DNA from: SAR202 cluster bacterium
GTDB lineage: Bacteria > Chloroflexota > Dehalococcoidia > Lucifugimonadales > JASMAO01
Reading direction: 5' to 3'
DNA length: 25,663 nt
Assembly (NCBI GenBank): GCA_030754315.1
Contig: JASMAO010000071.1
Span: 1 to 25,663, forward strand
The notes under the pieces are model-generated. The model did not search any database and was not told the origin of the DNA. It saw nothing but the letters and a program-made list of their open reading frames with translations. Positions 1 through 8,163 of the stretch are shown one piece after another. Position 1 is the stretch's first letter, and each line of letters begins with the position of its first letter. A program made the translations under genes and the position numbers.

Positions 1-20
1 ACCTCTGCTTTGGCGGTCAT
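1..20 (-). CDS. Possible start of the next gene in the rpsB-tsf-pyrH operon (cut by window edge)
   Basis: Downstream of pyrH on the minus strand an ATG lies at 20, preceded by GGAG with an 8-base spacer. Only about six codons (Met-Thr-Ala-Lys-Ala-Glu) are inside the window. In many bacteria the gene after pyrH is frr (ribosome recycling factor), but these few residues do not prove it. The 117-base gap after pyrH contains no clear terminator. Treat this as a start-site guess only. Confidence 0.3.
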
Positions 21-137
21 GGCATCGTCTCCACAGAATTGTTAGACACTATATTACACGAGACCAGAAATACAGAAACCAAACATTCAGGAAGAGGGGA
101 GGTAAAATCTCAACAGCCGAAGCCCTAGATTCGTATT

Positions 138-884
138 TTAGACTGGTTGTTTTTCAGCTACCAACGACCCGAGTCGTTCACCTTCGACTATGCACTGCAA
201 CGTGCCGGCTTCGAAAAGATCGAAAACAATTATGGGAACTTTGTTCTCCATACACAACGACAGTGCCGTTGTGTCCATAACCTGAAGGCGTTTGTCCAAT
301 ACATCGCGGTAGGTGAGAAAATCGATCTTCGAGGCATCTGGATACACGTTGGGGTCAGCTTCATAGACACCATCGACGTCGTATTTGGCCATGAGCAGCA
401 GACTGGCCTCTATCTCAATGGCACGCAATGCAGCAGCTGTATCAGTTGTCATGAAAGGATTACCTGTACCAGATGCGAACACTACAACCCTGTCCTTCTC
501 AAGATGACGCATAGCCCTTCGCCTGATATACGGCTCAGCGACCTCAGATATATTTATAGCGGTCTGGGTCCGAGTGTCGACACCATGCCGTTCAAGCGCA
601 TCTTGAAGAACGAGGGCATTAACTACGGTGGCAACCATGCCAGCATAGTCAGCTGTGGCGCGATCCATCCCTTCGGCCTCTGCCTCAGCCCCTCTCCATA
701 TGTTGCCTCCTCCGACAACTACTCCCAACTGCACGCCCATTTGGTGGATATCTCTTACTTGTCGAGCCATATAGTTTACAGCTTCGGGTTCAATACCATA
801 GCCTCGTTGACCTTTGAAAGATTCTCCACTCAACTTCAACAAGACTCTGGAGTACTTTGGATCTGCTCTGGACAAGGCCGTCAC
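138..884 (-). CDS. pyrH: UMP kinase
   Basis: Uridylate kinase of the amino acid kinase fold; it phosphorylates UMP to UDP with ATP in cytosolic pyrimidine nucleotide synthesis. The 248 residues match the usual bacterial length. Visible family motifs are KLSGE near residues 17-21 (phosphate loop), GGGNIWRG near 58-65, the GTGNPFMTTDTAAALRA nucleotide segment in the middle and DVDGVY near 170. The gene starts with GTG, whose bases overlap the tsf stop codon (GTGA, 881-884), so the two are translationally coupled. It is the third gene of rpsB-tsf-pyrH, the standard bacterial order. A 306-codon open frame on the opposite strand is a shadow of this gene and tsf. Confidence 0.97.
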   Translation of the reverse strand: MTALSRADPKYSRVLLKLSGESFKGQRGYGIEPEAVNYMARQVRDIHQMGVQLGVVVGGGNIWRGAEAEAEGMDRATADYAGMVATVVNALVLQDALERHGVDTRTQTAINISEVAEPYIRRRAMRHLEKDRVVVFASGTGNPFMTTDTAAALRAIEIEASLLLMAKYDVDGVYEADPNVYPDASKIDFLTYRDVLDKRLQVMDTTALSLCMENKVPIIVFDLFEAGTLQCIVEGERLGSLVAEKQPV

Positions 885-1387
885 TCTCCGAGAACAAATC
901 TGGAGAATCGACGTACCCGGACGTTCTCTCCTAGCTTGCCAATAGCTTCGTTGACCAAATCATTAACAGTAATCGAATTATCGCGAATGTATGTCTGTTG
1001 CAACAAACAGTCTTGCTCAGGATTTACGTCCGCCGTATCATCCGGAATCTCTGATAAATCAATATAGCTGGGTGACATCGCAGCTACTTGCATAGCCAGC
1101 TCTCGAGCCAAGGACTTGAAATCTTCGGTCCTCGCGACAAAGTCCGTCTGACAGTTAAGCTCAATTAATGCACCGACCCTGCCGCCAGTGTGTATGTAGG
1201 ATTCCACCACACCCTCATTGGTAACGTTGTCAGCTTTTTTAGCCGCCGTGCTTAACCCTTTTTCGCGTACCAACGAACGAGCCTTCTCAAGATCTCCTTC
1301 CGCCTGCTCCAGGGCCCTTTTGCAGTCCATTATTCCAACCCCGGTTTCCTCGCGCAGGGCCTTGATGAGATCTAAAGATATTTCCAA
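881..1387 (-). CDS. tsf: Translation elongation factor Ts (short form)
   Basis: EF-Ts is the guanine nucleotide exchange factor for EF-Tu. The N-terminal UBA-like helices (residues 1-50, with the ETGVGIMDCKRAL motif) and the exchange motif TDFVA at 81-85 are intact. At 168 aa it is the short form, lacking the second core subdomain and long coiled-coil present in the roughly 280 aa E. coli protein; short forms are known in several phyla. The start is TTG at 1387, chosen because GAGGAG lies five bases upstream and family alignment begins exactly here. It sits 13 bases after rpsB and overlaps pyrH by four bases. Confidence 0.96.
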   Translation of the reverse strand: MEISLDLIKALREETGVGIMDCKRALEQAEGDLEKARSLVREKGLSTAAKKADNVTNEGVVESYIHTGGRVGALIELNCQTDFVARTEDFKSLARELAMQVAAMSPSYIDLSEIPDDTADVNPEQDCLLQQTYIRDNSITVNDLVNEAIGKLGENVRVRRFSRFVLGE

Positions 1388-1400
1388 TGATTCTCCTCTA

Positions 1401-2375
1401 TCACTTCTTACTATCTTCTAAATCTTCTTCTGGAGTCGTATGTCCAGAACCATCTAACTCAGACCCGTCTTCGGATTCATCCCGTTTAGACTCAGCCTGA
1501 TCCTCTTGTTCGATTTCTTCCGCTTCTTCTTCCGCTTGCGATCCCGCATCTTCTTCAGTACTAACGGTCGAAACTTCCGAAGATGACTCCAAAGCAGCGG
1601 CAGCTTCTTCCGCCTCGATTTCATCAGCAGCTTCTTCTGCAGCGACGGCAATACGTCGATTGTTACCTTCAATAATCGCATTAGCAATACGACTCGTTAT
1701 TAGGCGAATCGAACGTATCGCGTCGTCATTCCCTGGAATAGGATAATCGATGAGAGTGGGGTCACAATCTGAATCTACGAGAGCCACCACGGGTACTCCA
1801 ACCCTAACAGCTTCCGCAATCGCAATCGCTTCTTTGCCGATATCGATCACAAAAAGAGCCCCGGGCATTTCGGTCATTTCCTTGATCCCACCAAAGTACT
1901 TGTTTAGACGAGCAATCATTTCCTCCTGCTTGAGGGCTTCTCTTTTGGTGAGTTTTTCGAACTCTCCTTTTTCTCGGCGTTCCTCCAAATCAACTAAATA
2001 CTCGATACGACTTTGAATGGTGTTGAAATTAGTCAGGGTCCCACCCAGCCACCTAGTGTTGACATAGAAAGCGTCACAACGCTCTGCCTCCGATTGCACA
2101 GTGTCCTGAGCTTGTTTTTTGGTTCCCAGCATAATAATCTTTTTGCCGGAAGCAGCAACATTTTCCACGAACTCTGCTGCATCTTCAAGCATCTGAAGTG
2201 ATTGCTGTAGGTCTATAATATGAATGCCGTTGCGATGGGCAAAAATGTACTGTTTCATCTTCGGGTTCCAGCGCCGTTTCTGATGCCCAAAGTGTACTCC
2301 GGCTTCCAATAAAGACTTCATCGTAACTGCGGCGTTGGCTGACTCTGACTGTTGTACTTCCACCTGTTGGACCAT
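1401..2375 (-). CDS. rpsB: 30S ribosomal protein S2 with a long acidic C-terminal tail
   Basis: Primary structural protein of the small ribosomal subunit, needed for late 30S assembly and S1 docking. Residues about 15-240 are a normal S2 core (AGVHFGHQKRRWNPKMK near 25-41, TRWLGGTLTNF near 107-117, VALVDSDCDP near 197-206). Residues about 245-324 form an extra tail of mostly Glu, Asp, Ser and Ala, giving 324 aa instead of the usual 230-260. The ATG at 2375 has a GGGAG ribosome site. First gene of the rpsB-tsf-pyrH operon, divergent from rpsO. The tail is low complexity and probably disordered; its function is unknown. Confidence 0.96.
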   Translation of the reverse strand: MVQQVEVQQSESANAAVTMKSLLEAGVHFGHQKRRWNPKMKQYIFAHRNGIHIIDLQQSLQMLEDAAEFVENVAASGKKIIMLGTKKQAQDTVQSEAERCDAFYVNTRWLGGTLTNFNTIQSRIEYLVDLEERREKGEFEKLTKREALKQEEMIARLNKYFGGIKEMTEMPGALFVIDIGKEAIAIAEAVRVGVPVVALVDSDCDPTLIDYPIPGNDDAIRSIRLITSRIANAIIEGNNRRIAVAAEEAADEIEAEEAAAALESSSEVSTVSTEEDAGSQAEEEAEEIEQEDQAESKRDESEDGSELDGSGHTTPEEDLEDSKK

Positions 2376-2436
2376 GGAATCTCCCTAACTACTCATCATT
2401 GTGTTTTTGTCTCGGTATGCATCTCATCGACCGAAG

Positions 2437-2466
2437 ACTATATCATAGTGCACCAACGGGGGTAAA
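2437..2466 (-). promoter_or_regulatory. Candidate promoter for rpsB-tsf-pyrH
   Basis: On the minus strand a TTTACC -35 (2461-2466) is followed after 18 bases by a TATAGT -10 (2437-2442). It lies about 60 bases upstream of the rpsB start. Assigned by eye from hexamer match and position only. Confidence 0.4.
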
Positions 2467-2482
2467 CAGGCGCGGAAAGACT

Positions 2483-2512
2483 TTGATGTATGGTTAGCCC
2501 CTGTGATACAAT
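2483..2512 (+). promoter_or_regulatory. Candidate promoter for rpsO-pnp
   Basis: A TTGATG -35 (2483-2488) and a TACAAT -10 (2507-2512) are separated by 18 bases, with a TG two bases before the -10 extending it. Predicted transcription start is about 2518-2521. It is back to back with the rpsB promoter. Confidence 0.5.
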
Positions 2513-2544
2513 GGGGGGACATGAAAGAAACTTGGAGTGAGTGA

Positions 2545-2559
2545 CCCATAAGGCATGGG
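2545..2559 (+). promoter_or_regulatory. Hairpin holding the rpsO start codon; possible autoregulatory leader
   Basis: CCCAT (2545-2549) can pair perfectly with ATGGG (2555-2559), which contains the rpsO ATG. The five-base loop AAGGC carries the only SD-like bases close to the start. A GGAG further upstream (2534-2537) is too distant to be a usual ribosome site. S15 is known to regulate its own mRNA in several bacteria through unrelated leader structures, so this may be a local version. That role is inference. Confidence 0.4.
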
Positions 2560-2824
2560 ACTGGATACTGCAGACAAAGCAGCCGTTATTAAAGAGTACG
2601 GGACTCACGAGGGCGACACCGGCTCCACGGAGACACAGGTGGCAATCCTTAGTGAGAGAATCAAAGTGCTCACCGACCACCTAAGAGTCCACAACCACGA
2701 TGAGGCGACTCGTCGCGGCCTGCGGAGCATCGTTGGGCGTCGCCGTAGGCTGCTTCAGTACCTGAACGGTGTGGACGTCAGCCGCTACCGCAATCTCATA
2801 AACCGTCTTGGTCTGAGAGGATAG
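2555..2824 (+). CDS. rpsO: 30S ribosomal protein S15
   Basis: Small-subunit protein that binds the central domain of 16S rRNA early in assembly. At 89 aa it has exactly the family length. The core motifs are present: DTGSTETQVA near residues 21-30, the basic RRGLRSIVGRRRRLLQYL segment near 48-65 and the ending YRNLINRLGLRG. The family ending and length fix the start at the ATG at 2555, although the SD is weak and lies within a hairpin. It is followed by pnp after about 77 bases, the conserved rpsO-pnp pair, in which PNPase levels and S15 mRNA decay are often linked. Confidence 0.97.
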   Translation: MGLDTADKAAVIKEYGTHEGDTGSTETQVAILSERIKVLTDHLRVHNHDEATRRGLRSIVGRRRRLLQYLNGVDVSRYRNLINRLGLRG

Positions 2825-2901
2825 CACCGAATTCGGCTACTCTCCCCCTCTGCTGAATATTTTATTCCGCTTTTCTTACCACTTAGGAGGTTTTGCATTT
2901 A

Positions 2902-5115
2902 ATGATGCGTGCATTTCAACGCGAAGTAGCTTCTACTTCCCTCAACATCGAGACAGGTCAATTGGCCCAATTAGCCAACGGATCGGTCTTACTAAAATAT
3001 GGCGACTCAGTGATTCTCGTAACTGCCACTATGGCTCCACCCAGGGCCGGCGTTGATTTCCTTCCTCTAACTGTCGATTTTGAAGAACGGCATTATGCTA
3101 GGGGCAAGATTCCAGGAAGCTTTTTTCGCAGGGAAGGACGACCAAGTACCGAGGCAATTCTGATCGATCGTTTGACCGATCGGCCTCTGAGGCCTCTCTT
3201 CCCGGAAGGATTTCGAAACGAAGTCCAGATCATTTCAACTCCGTTTTCGACTGACATGGAACAACCACTAGACATTTTGACGGTCGTCGGGGCGTCCGCG
3301 GCCTTGACCATTTCAGACATCCCATTTGACGGCCCAATCGGCGCCACAAGGGTAGGTTTCATCGATGGTCAATTTATCATCAACCCAACTTACGATGAAA
3401 TCGCAAGAGGTGACCTAGACCTGGTCGTGGCTGGGTCACGACATGGTGTCATGATGATGGAGGCAGCGGCATCAGAAGTCTCCGAAACAGTGTTCCTAGA
3501 AGCAATTCAGCGGGCCCAAGAGGTAAACTTAGACCTGGTTGCTCTCCAAGACGAAATGGCACGGGAAATCGGTAAGGATAAGGCCTCTTTTGAATCATTT
3601 GCCTATCCAGAAGAGCTCGGTGAAAAGATAAATACTATCCTAGGGGACCGACTTACCGATGCGTTAAACACACCAGGGAACGATAAGTCAGCGCGCTCGA
3701 ACGCAATAGACGCATTGCGCTCCGAACTTATAGAAAACCTCGGTGAAGAGTACTCGACCACCCACATATCAGAGGCATTTCACGAAACAGAGAACGTTGC
3801 ATTTCGTAAACATGTCCTAGCAACGAGCCAGCGACCGGATGGACGGGACCTCACGGAAATCAGGCCCTTAGACTGCGCTACAGGATTACTACCACGAACC
3901 CATGGGAGCAGCCTGTTCACCCGAGGCGAGACACAAATTCTAGGCGTAGTTACTCTCGGTGGCCCGGGTGACGCCCAAAAATTGGATACGCTAGGGCCGT
4001 CCGACAGCAAGCGCTTCATGCTCCACTACAATTTCCCACCATACTCAACTGGTGAAGCCGGACGAGTTGGATCACCCAAACGCCGAGATATCGGACATGG
4101 TGCCCTCGCCGAGCGGGCCCTCTTACCTATGATCCCCAGTGAAGAGGAGTTCCCGTACGCAGTCCGTATCGTGTGCGAGGCTCTAAGCTCCAATGGCAGC
4201 ACATCTATGGGAAGCGTTTGCGCAGGTACGATGGCATTAATGGACGCCGGTGTCCCAATAAAATCACCTGTAGCAGGAATATCCATAGGCTTAATTGCGG
4301 AAGAGGGTGGCAAATTCGTAACAATGACCGACATTATGGGCCTTGAGGATCATGCGGGACACATGGACTTCAAAGTGGCTGGCACCAGAGAAGGCATCAC
4401 GGCTATACAACTCGACATTAAAGTTAAGAATATTAGTATGGACATAATAGAGGCTGCCATGCAACAAGCCAAAGAAGCTCGTTTTGTCCTACTCGACCGA
4501 ATGGCACAGGCTATCAGCGCACCCCGCACCGAAATGAGTCCTTACGCACCGAAGATGACCAGCATAAAAGTGCCTGTGGACAAAATAGGTGCTGTGATTG
4601 GGCCTGGCGGCAAAACAATACGCAGCATAGTCGAGGAGACCGGAGCGACCGTGGATGTGCAAGATGATGGAACTGTGGTCATCGGCGCCTCAGAACAGAG
4701 CGCGGCCAATAAAGCCATCGAAATTATAGAGGGCCTCACCAAAGAAGCTAAGATCGGGGATATATACACTGGCAAGGTCGTTAGAATTCTAAATTTCGGT
4801 GCATTCGTTCAAATCCTGCCCGGTAAAGACGGTATGGTCCACATCAGTGAGTTATCTGATCATAGGGTTCCCAGTGTCGAAGATGTGGTCAGTCTTGGTG
4901 ACGAAATCACCGTGATTGTCAAAGACATAGACGCTTCGGGACGCATCGCCCTGTCAAGACGCATGCTTCTCGAAGGCACTACTCCCTCAGACAGCGTCGC
5001 CAACAAATCAGGCGATCCGAGCAGCGGTTCTCGAGGAAGTTCTAGGGCCACTGACAGGACTGGTGGCAACGGAGGCCGGGATAACAGAGGTTCACATCGC
5101 TCTCGAGGTGGCTAA
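2902..5115 (+). CDS. pnp: Polyribonucleotide nucleotidyltransferase (PNPase)
   Basis: Phosphorolytic 3'-5' exoribonuclease, normally a trimer and degradosome component. From the ATG at 2902 it is 737 aa. Two RNase PH domains (about 10-140 and 310-540) flank a helical linker. A KH domain follows (GPGGKTIRSI near 567-576), then an S1 domain (GDIYTGKVVRILNFGAFV near 619-636) and a Gly/Arg/Ser-rich tail from about 700. In the second RNase PH core EDHAGHMDFKVAG keeps the Asp, Asp and Lys aligned with E. coli D486, D492 and K494; the residue at E. coli 490 is His instead of Asp. AGGAGG at 2885-2890 is 11 bases from this ATG. An in-frame TTG at 2893 would be only two bases from the SD and was rejected. 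Confidence 0.96.
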   Translation: MMRAFQREVASTSLNIETGQLAQLANGSVLLKYGDSVILVTATMAPPRAGVDFLPLTVDFEERHYARGKIPGSFFRREGRPSTEAILIDRLTDRPLRPLFPEGFRNEVQIISTPFSTDMEQPLDILTVVGASAALTISDIPFDGPIGATRVGFIDGQFIINPTYDEIARGDLDLVVAGSRHGVMMMEAAASEVSETVFLEAIQRAQEVNLDLVALQDEMAREIGKDKASFESFAYPEELGEKINTILGDRLTDALNTPGNDKSARSNAIDALRSELIENLGEEYSTTHISEAFHETENVAFRKHVLATSQRPDGRDLTEIRPLDCATGLLPRTHGSSLFTRGETQILGVVTLGGPGDAQKLDTLGPSDSKRFMLHYNFPPYSTGEAGRVGSPKRRDIGHGALAERALLPMIPSEEEFPYAVRIVCEALSSNGSTSMGSVCAGTMALMDAGVPIKSPVAGISIGLIAEEGGKFVTMTDIMGLEDHAGHMDFKVAGTREGITAIQLDIKVKNISMDIIEAAMQQAKEARFVLLDRMAQAISAPRTEMSPYAPKMTSIKVPVDKIGAVIGPGGKTIRSIVEETGATVDVQDDGTVVIGASEQSAANKAIEIIEGLTKEAKIGDIYTGKVVRILNFGAFVQILPGKDGMVHISELSDHRVPSVEDVVSLGDEITVIVKDIDASGRIALSRRMLLEGTTPSDSVANKSGDPSSGSRGSSRATDRTGGNGGRDNRGSHRSRGG

Positions 5116-5211
5116 GACACCTTGTAACCTGCTTGCAAAAAGACAGGAACCTCAGTTTACTCAGTTCTCTCTAGTTCACTCCCTCGAAAACTTGACCAAC
5201 GGAGGTCAGAA

Positions 5212-6003
5212 ATGCCTCAGATAAATGTTGCGGTTAACGGCGTCCTTGGGAAAATGGGACAAGAAGTGCTAAAGACCGTCTGTCGCGAGCCAGGTCTAAA
5301 GCCGGTCGGTGCCGTAGACATGATGGCGGCAACTAATACGCTTCCCCTCCCCGATGGCAGCGGTTTAATACCGCTCTCCAGATCACTAGATGATGTACTT
5401 GACCAAACTGAAGTCGTAGTCGATTTCACCAATTTTGAAGGCGGTACATCCGTCATTCAAACAGCACCGGCACGCGGAGTAAATGTAGTAATTGGATCTA
5501 CTGGAATACCTGACCAGGTCATAGAGGAGGCTGAAAACCTAGCACAAACAAACAGCGTTGGGATTGTAATCGCCCCAAATTTTGCCATTGGCGCGTTAAT
5601 GATGATGCATTTGGCCAAGATAACTGCGCCGTATTTCGACTACGCCGATTTAACTGAGATGCACCACGAGGCAAAAATTGATGCTCCGTCTGGAACCGCA
5701 TTAGCAATCGCTAAGGCACTCGTTGCTGGGAAAGGTGGTCCCTTTAAAGCACCTAAAGCCGAAAAGGAGTTGGTCGCAGGCAGCAGAGGCGGAACGTCAG
5801 AAGGAGTGACGATCCATAGTGCACGCATGCCGGGCCGAATGGCCCACCACGAGCTAGTCTTAGGTGCACTCGGGCAAACTCTCACGATCCGACACGACTC
5901 GATCAACCGAGAAAGTTTCATGCCAGGCGTAGTCATGGCAATCGAACATGTTGCTGATACTCCAGGTCTAACATTCGGGCTCGAAAAAATCATGGGTTTG
6001 TAA
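5212..6003 (+). CDS. dapB: 4-hydroxy-tetrahydrodipicolinate reductase
   Basis: Second committed enzyme of the diaminopimelate/lysine pathway: it reduces hydroxytetrahydrodipicolinate with NAD(P)H. Length 263 aa is typical. The N-terminal Rossmann loop reads NGVLGKMG (9-16). DFT (71-73) and GSTG (95-98) contact the cofactor, APNFAIG (121-127) is conserved, and EMHHEAKIDAPSGTA (149-163) carries the catalytic His and Lys and the substrate-binding GT. A clear GGAGGT ribosome site lies upstream. The gene follows pnp by 96 bases and precedes asd and dapA, so lysine and cell-wall precursor synthesis may be co-transcribed with the rpsO-pnp unit. Confidence 0.97.
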   Translation: MPQINVAVNGVLGKMGQEVLKTVCREPGLKPVGAVDMMAATNTLPLPDGSGLIPLSRSLDDVLDQTEVVVDFTNFEGGTSVIQTAPARGVNVVIGSTGIPDQVIEEAENLAQTNSVGIVIAPNFAIGALMMMHLAKITAPYFDYADLTEMHHEAKIDAPSGTALAIAKALVAGKGGPFKAPKAEKELVAGSRGGTSEGVTIHSARMPGRMAHHELVLGALGQTLTIRHDSINRESFMPGVVMAIEHVADTPGLTFGLEKIMGL

Positions 6004-6156
6004 AAAACCTGCTCCAGACCTTCAGATCATTCAAGGGCAGGATATCTCGAAAAAGTTACACGTATTCCAAAACTAAGGTCCGTGATAGTCCAGACCGCTG
6101 GAAACCGGACCCAAAAACCCGGTACCATTTACTTATCTACCCTGGCGGAGAATACG

Positions 6157-7188
6157 GTGAAAGCTCCAAATATCGCAATAATCGGAGCCACCGGCGCGGT
6201 CGGTCGCGTGTTCTTGGACATAATTACGGAGAGAGGGTTCCCGACCTCCTCCATCAGACTTTGTGCATCCGAACGGTCTTGGGGCAAAACACTCTCCGTG
6301 GCGAACAAGACAATCACAGTCGAGGAAGCCACACCTCAACTCTTCCATGAGATGGATATAGTCTTCATCGCAGCGGGCTCAGAAATTAGTAGCATATTAG
6401 CACCGGTAGCGGTCGAACAGGTTGCATTCGTAATTGATAAAAGCTCAGCGTTTCGCATGGATCCTGATGTCCCTCTAGTTGTTCCGGAAGTCAACAGCAG
6501 TGATTTGTCAGAGCACAAAGGAATCGTGGCAAGTCCTAACTGCTCAACTGCCCCGTTGGTTATGGTAATCAAACCGCTCAACGATATAGTTGCAATAACC
6601 CGTGTCATCACAGACACATATCAGTCAGTCTCTGGTGCTGGAAGCTTGGCTATGAAAGAGCTTCTCGATCAGTCAGAAAACATAACCAGTAAACGACCTA
6701 TCAATGCAATAGAATTCCCTCATCAAATCGCTTTCAACATCATTCCGCATATCGAAGGGTTTCTTGAAAACGGATTTACAAATGAAGAGATGAAGATGGT
6801 CGAAGAAAGTCGCAAAATCCTGCATCTACCCGACCTATCGATCACAGCCACATGCGTTAGGGTACCGGTATTGATAGGCCATAGCGAGGCGGTTCACATC
6901 GAATTCACAGAGGCCATTTCACCAGGTTTAATTAGAGAAATCCTCGCCGCCGCACCCGGCATCCAAGTCAGGGACGATCCTAATGCTAACGTGTACCCAA
7001 TGCCTATTGACGCTGCAGACAAAGACGAGATACTAGCCGGTCGCATCAGACAAGACCCAGCCAATCCAAAACAAATCTCTATGTGGCTTTCATGCGACAA
7101 CCTGCGTAAGGGCGCCGCGCTCAACGCCATTCAAATAGCGGAAGAGATGCTGCGAAGGAATATTCCATTGAAACATAGGAGAATTTAA
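6157..7188 (+). CDS. asd: Aspartate-semialdehyde dehydrogenase
   Basis: Converts aspartyl phosphate to aspartate semialdehyde with NADPH, the branch point to lysine/DAP, threonine and methionine. The frame opens at 6082 (GTG), but the start is placed at the GTG at 6157, where GGAG stands six bases upstream and the protein begins directly with the Rossmann segment IAIIGATGAVG. That gives 343 aa, the family size. The catalytic Cys is at about 129 (ASPNCSTAPLV), followed by YQSVSGAG near 155-162 and RVPVLIGHSEAVHIEF near 235-250 with the conserved Arg and His. Only two bases separate its stop from dapA. Confidence 0.96.
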   Translation: MKAPNIAIIGATGAVGRVFLDIITERGFPTSSIRLCASERSWGKTLSVANKTITVEEATPQLFHEMDIVFIAAGSEISSILAPVAVEQVAFVIDKSSAFRMDPDVPLVVPEVNSSDLSEHKGIVASPNCSTAPLVMVIKPLNDIVAITRVITDTYQSVSGAGSLAMKELLDQSENITSKRPINAIEFPHQIAFNIIPHIEGFLENGFTNEEMKMVEESRKILHLPDLSITATCVRVPVLIGHSEAVHIEFTEAISPGLIREILAAAPGIQVRDDPNANVYPMPIDAADKDEILAGRIRQDPANPKQISMWLSCDNLRKGAALNAIQIAEEMLRRNIPLKHRRI

Positions 7189-7190
7189 CA

Positions 7191-8081
7191 GTGGTAAAAA
7201 TAGGACGATTACTCACAGCAATGATCACTCCGTTTGATAAAGAGGGGCTAATCGATTACGACCAAGCTCGCAAGTTAGCGAAAGGTATTATCGATTCAGG
7301 CAGTGATGGACTTGTCATCGGAGGTACCACTGGGGAATCGCCCTCAATGTCCGATGACGAAAAACTCAGGCTCTTTGCTGAAGTGAAGGAAGAAATCGGC
7401 GACCGCGGTGCTGTTATAGCGGGAACAACGGATAACAACCATAACAAATCAGTCGAACTTTCCAAAAAAGCCGAAGAGATTGGTGTTGACGGTCTATTGT
7501 TAACGGTGCCCGCATACAACAAGCCTTCGCAAGAAGGCCTATACCGCCACTTCAAAGCCATAGCCGAGGCAACAAAATTGCCAGGACTACTCTACAACGT
7601 ACCCTCCCGTACTTCTTTAAACATGACCTCCGAAACCACACTTAGACTCGCTCAAATAGACAACATCATAGGAGTCAAAGAAGCATCATCGGATCTAGTA
7701 CAAATCACTCGTGTAATCGACGATGCTCCTGATGGCTTCAAAGTTTGGTCTGGTAATGACGATGAAACATTCCCAATCATGTGTGTAGGCGGATTCGGCA
7801 TAGTTAGCGTCGCCGGCAACATAATTAGTACTCAGATCAAAACCATGATGGGTATGTTGCTTGAAGGGAATATTGAAAGCGCTGCCTCAGAACACCGTAG
7901 GATGTTGCCTTTATTCAAAGCACTTTTCTGGGTAACTAACCCAGTGCCGATCAAGTACTCCGTCAACCGAGCAGGTTTCGATGCTGGTAAACAACGACTA
8001 CCGTTGTACGAGGCAGACGAATCTTTCACATCCAAATTCGACGAGGTTATGGATCAGTACGATGTTGATTTGCTTGTCTAA
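7191..8081 (+). CDS. dapA: 4-hydroxy-tetrahydrodipicolinate synthase
   Basis: Condenses pyruvate with aspartate semialdehyde, the first committed step to DAP and lysine. It is a TIM-barrel Schiff-base aldolase of 296 aa. GGTTGESP (44-51) binds pyruvate. YNKPSQEG begins at 109, LYNVPSR (134-140) carries the catalytic Tyr and the substrate Arg, and GVKEASSDL holds the Schiff-base lysine at about 163. The start is GTG with AGGAG nine bases upstream inside the end of asd. The serine in NVPSRTS agrees with E. coli-type enzymes. Last gene of the plus-strand run; it converges with purA. Confidence 0.96.
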   Translation: MVKIGRLLTAMITPFDKEGLIDYDQARKLAKGIIDSGSDGLVIGGTTGESPSMSDDEKLRLFAEVKEEIGDRGAVIAGTTDNNHNKSVELSKKAEEIGVDGLLLTVPAYNKPSQEGLYRHFKAIAEATKLPGLLYNVPSRTSLNMTSETTLRLAQIDNIIGVKEASSDLVQITRVIDDAPDGFKVWSGNDDETFPIMCVGGFGIVSVAGNIISTQIKTMMGMLLEGNIESAASEHRRMLPLFKALFWVTNPVPIKYSVNRAGFDAGKQRLPLYEADESFTSKFDEVMDQYDVDLLV

Positions 8082-8119
8082 ACTTACGACCCCGCTGCAT
8101 GGGGATCCGCAAATAAGTT
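8081..8119. other. Nested inverted repeats between convergent dapA and purA
   Basis: An outer pair AACTTA (8081-8086) and TAAGTT (8114-8119) encloses an inner pair CCCC (8090-8093) and GGGG (8101-8104). No T tract follows on either strand, so this is not a textbook terminator, but its place between convergent genes suggests a transcript-end structure. Weak evidence. Confidence 0.3.
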
Positions 8120-8163
8120 GCAGGTACAACCGAGTTAATTCGTCCCAACCAAACACACATCAA

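Noticed and set aside
147..1067. 306-codon open frame on the plus strand
   Set aside because: It lies fully antisense to pyrH and tsf, which have intact family motifs; composition looks like a frame shadow and no SD precedes it.
1454..1687. Lys/Arg-rich 77-codon frame inside rpsB
   Set aside because: It is the shifted-frame reading of the acidic S2 tail.
2893..2895. TTG as the pnp start
   Set aside because: Only two bases from AGGAGG; ATG at 2902 fits better.
6082..6156. 25-codon N-terminal extension of asd
   Set aside because: Family homology starts at the GTG at 6157, which has its own GGAG; the extension looks non-coding.
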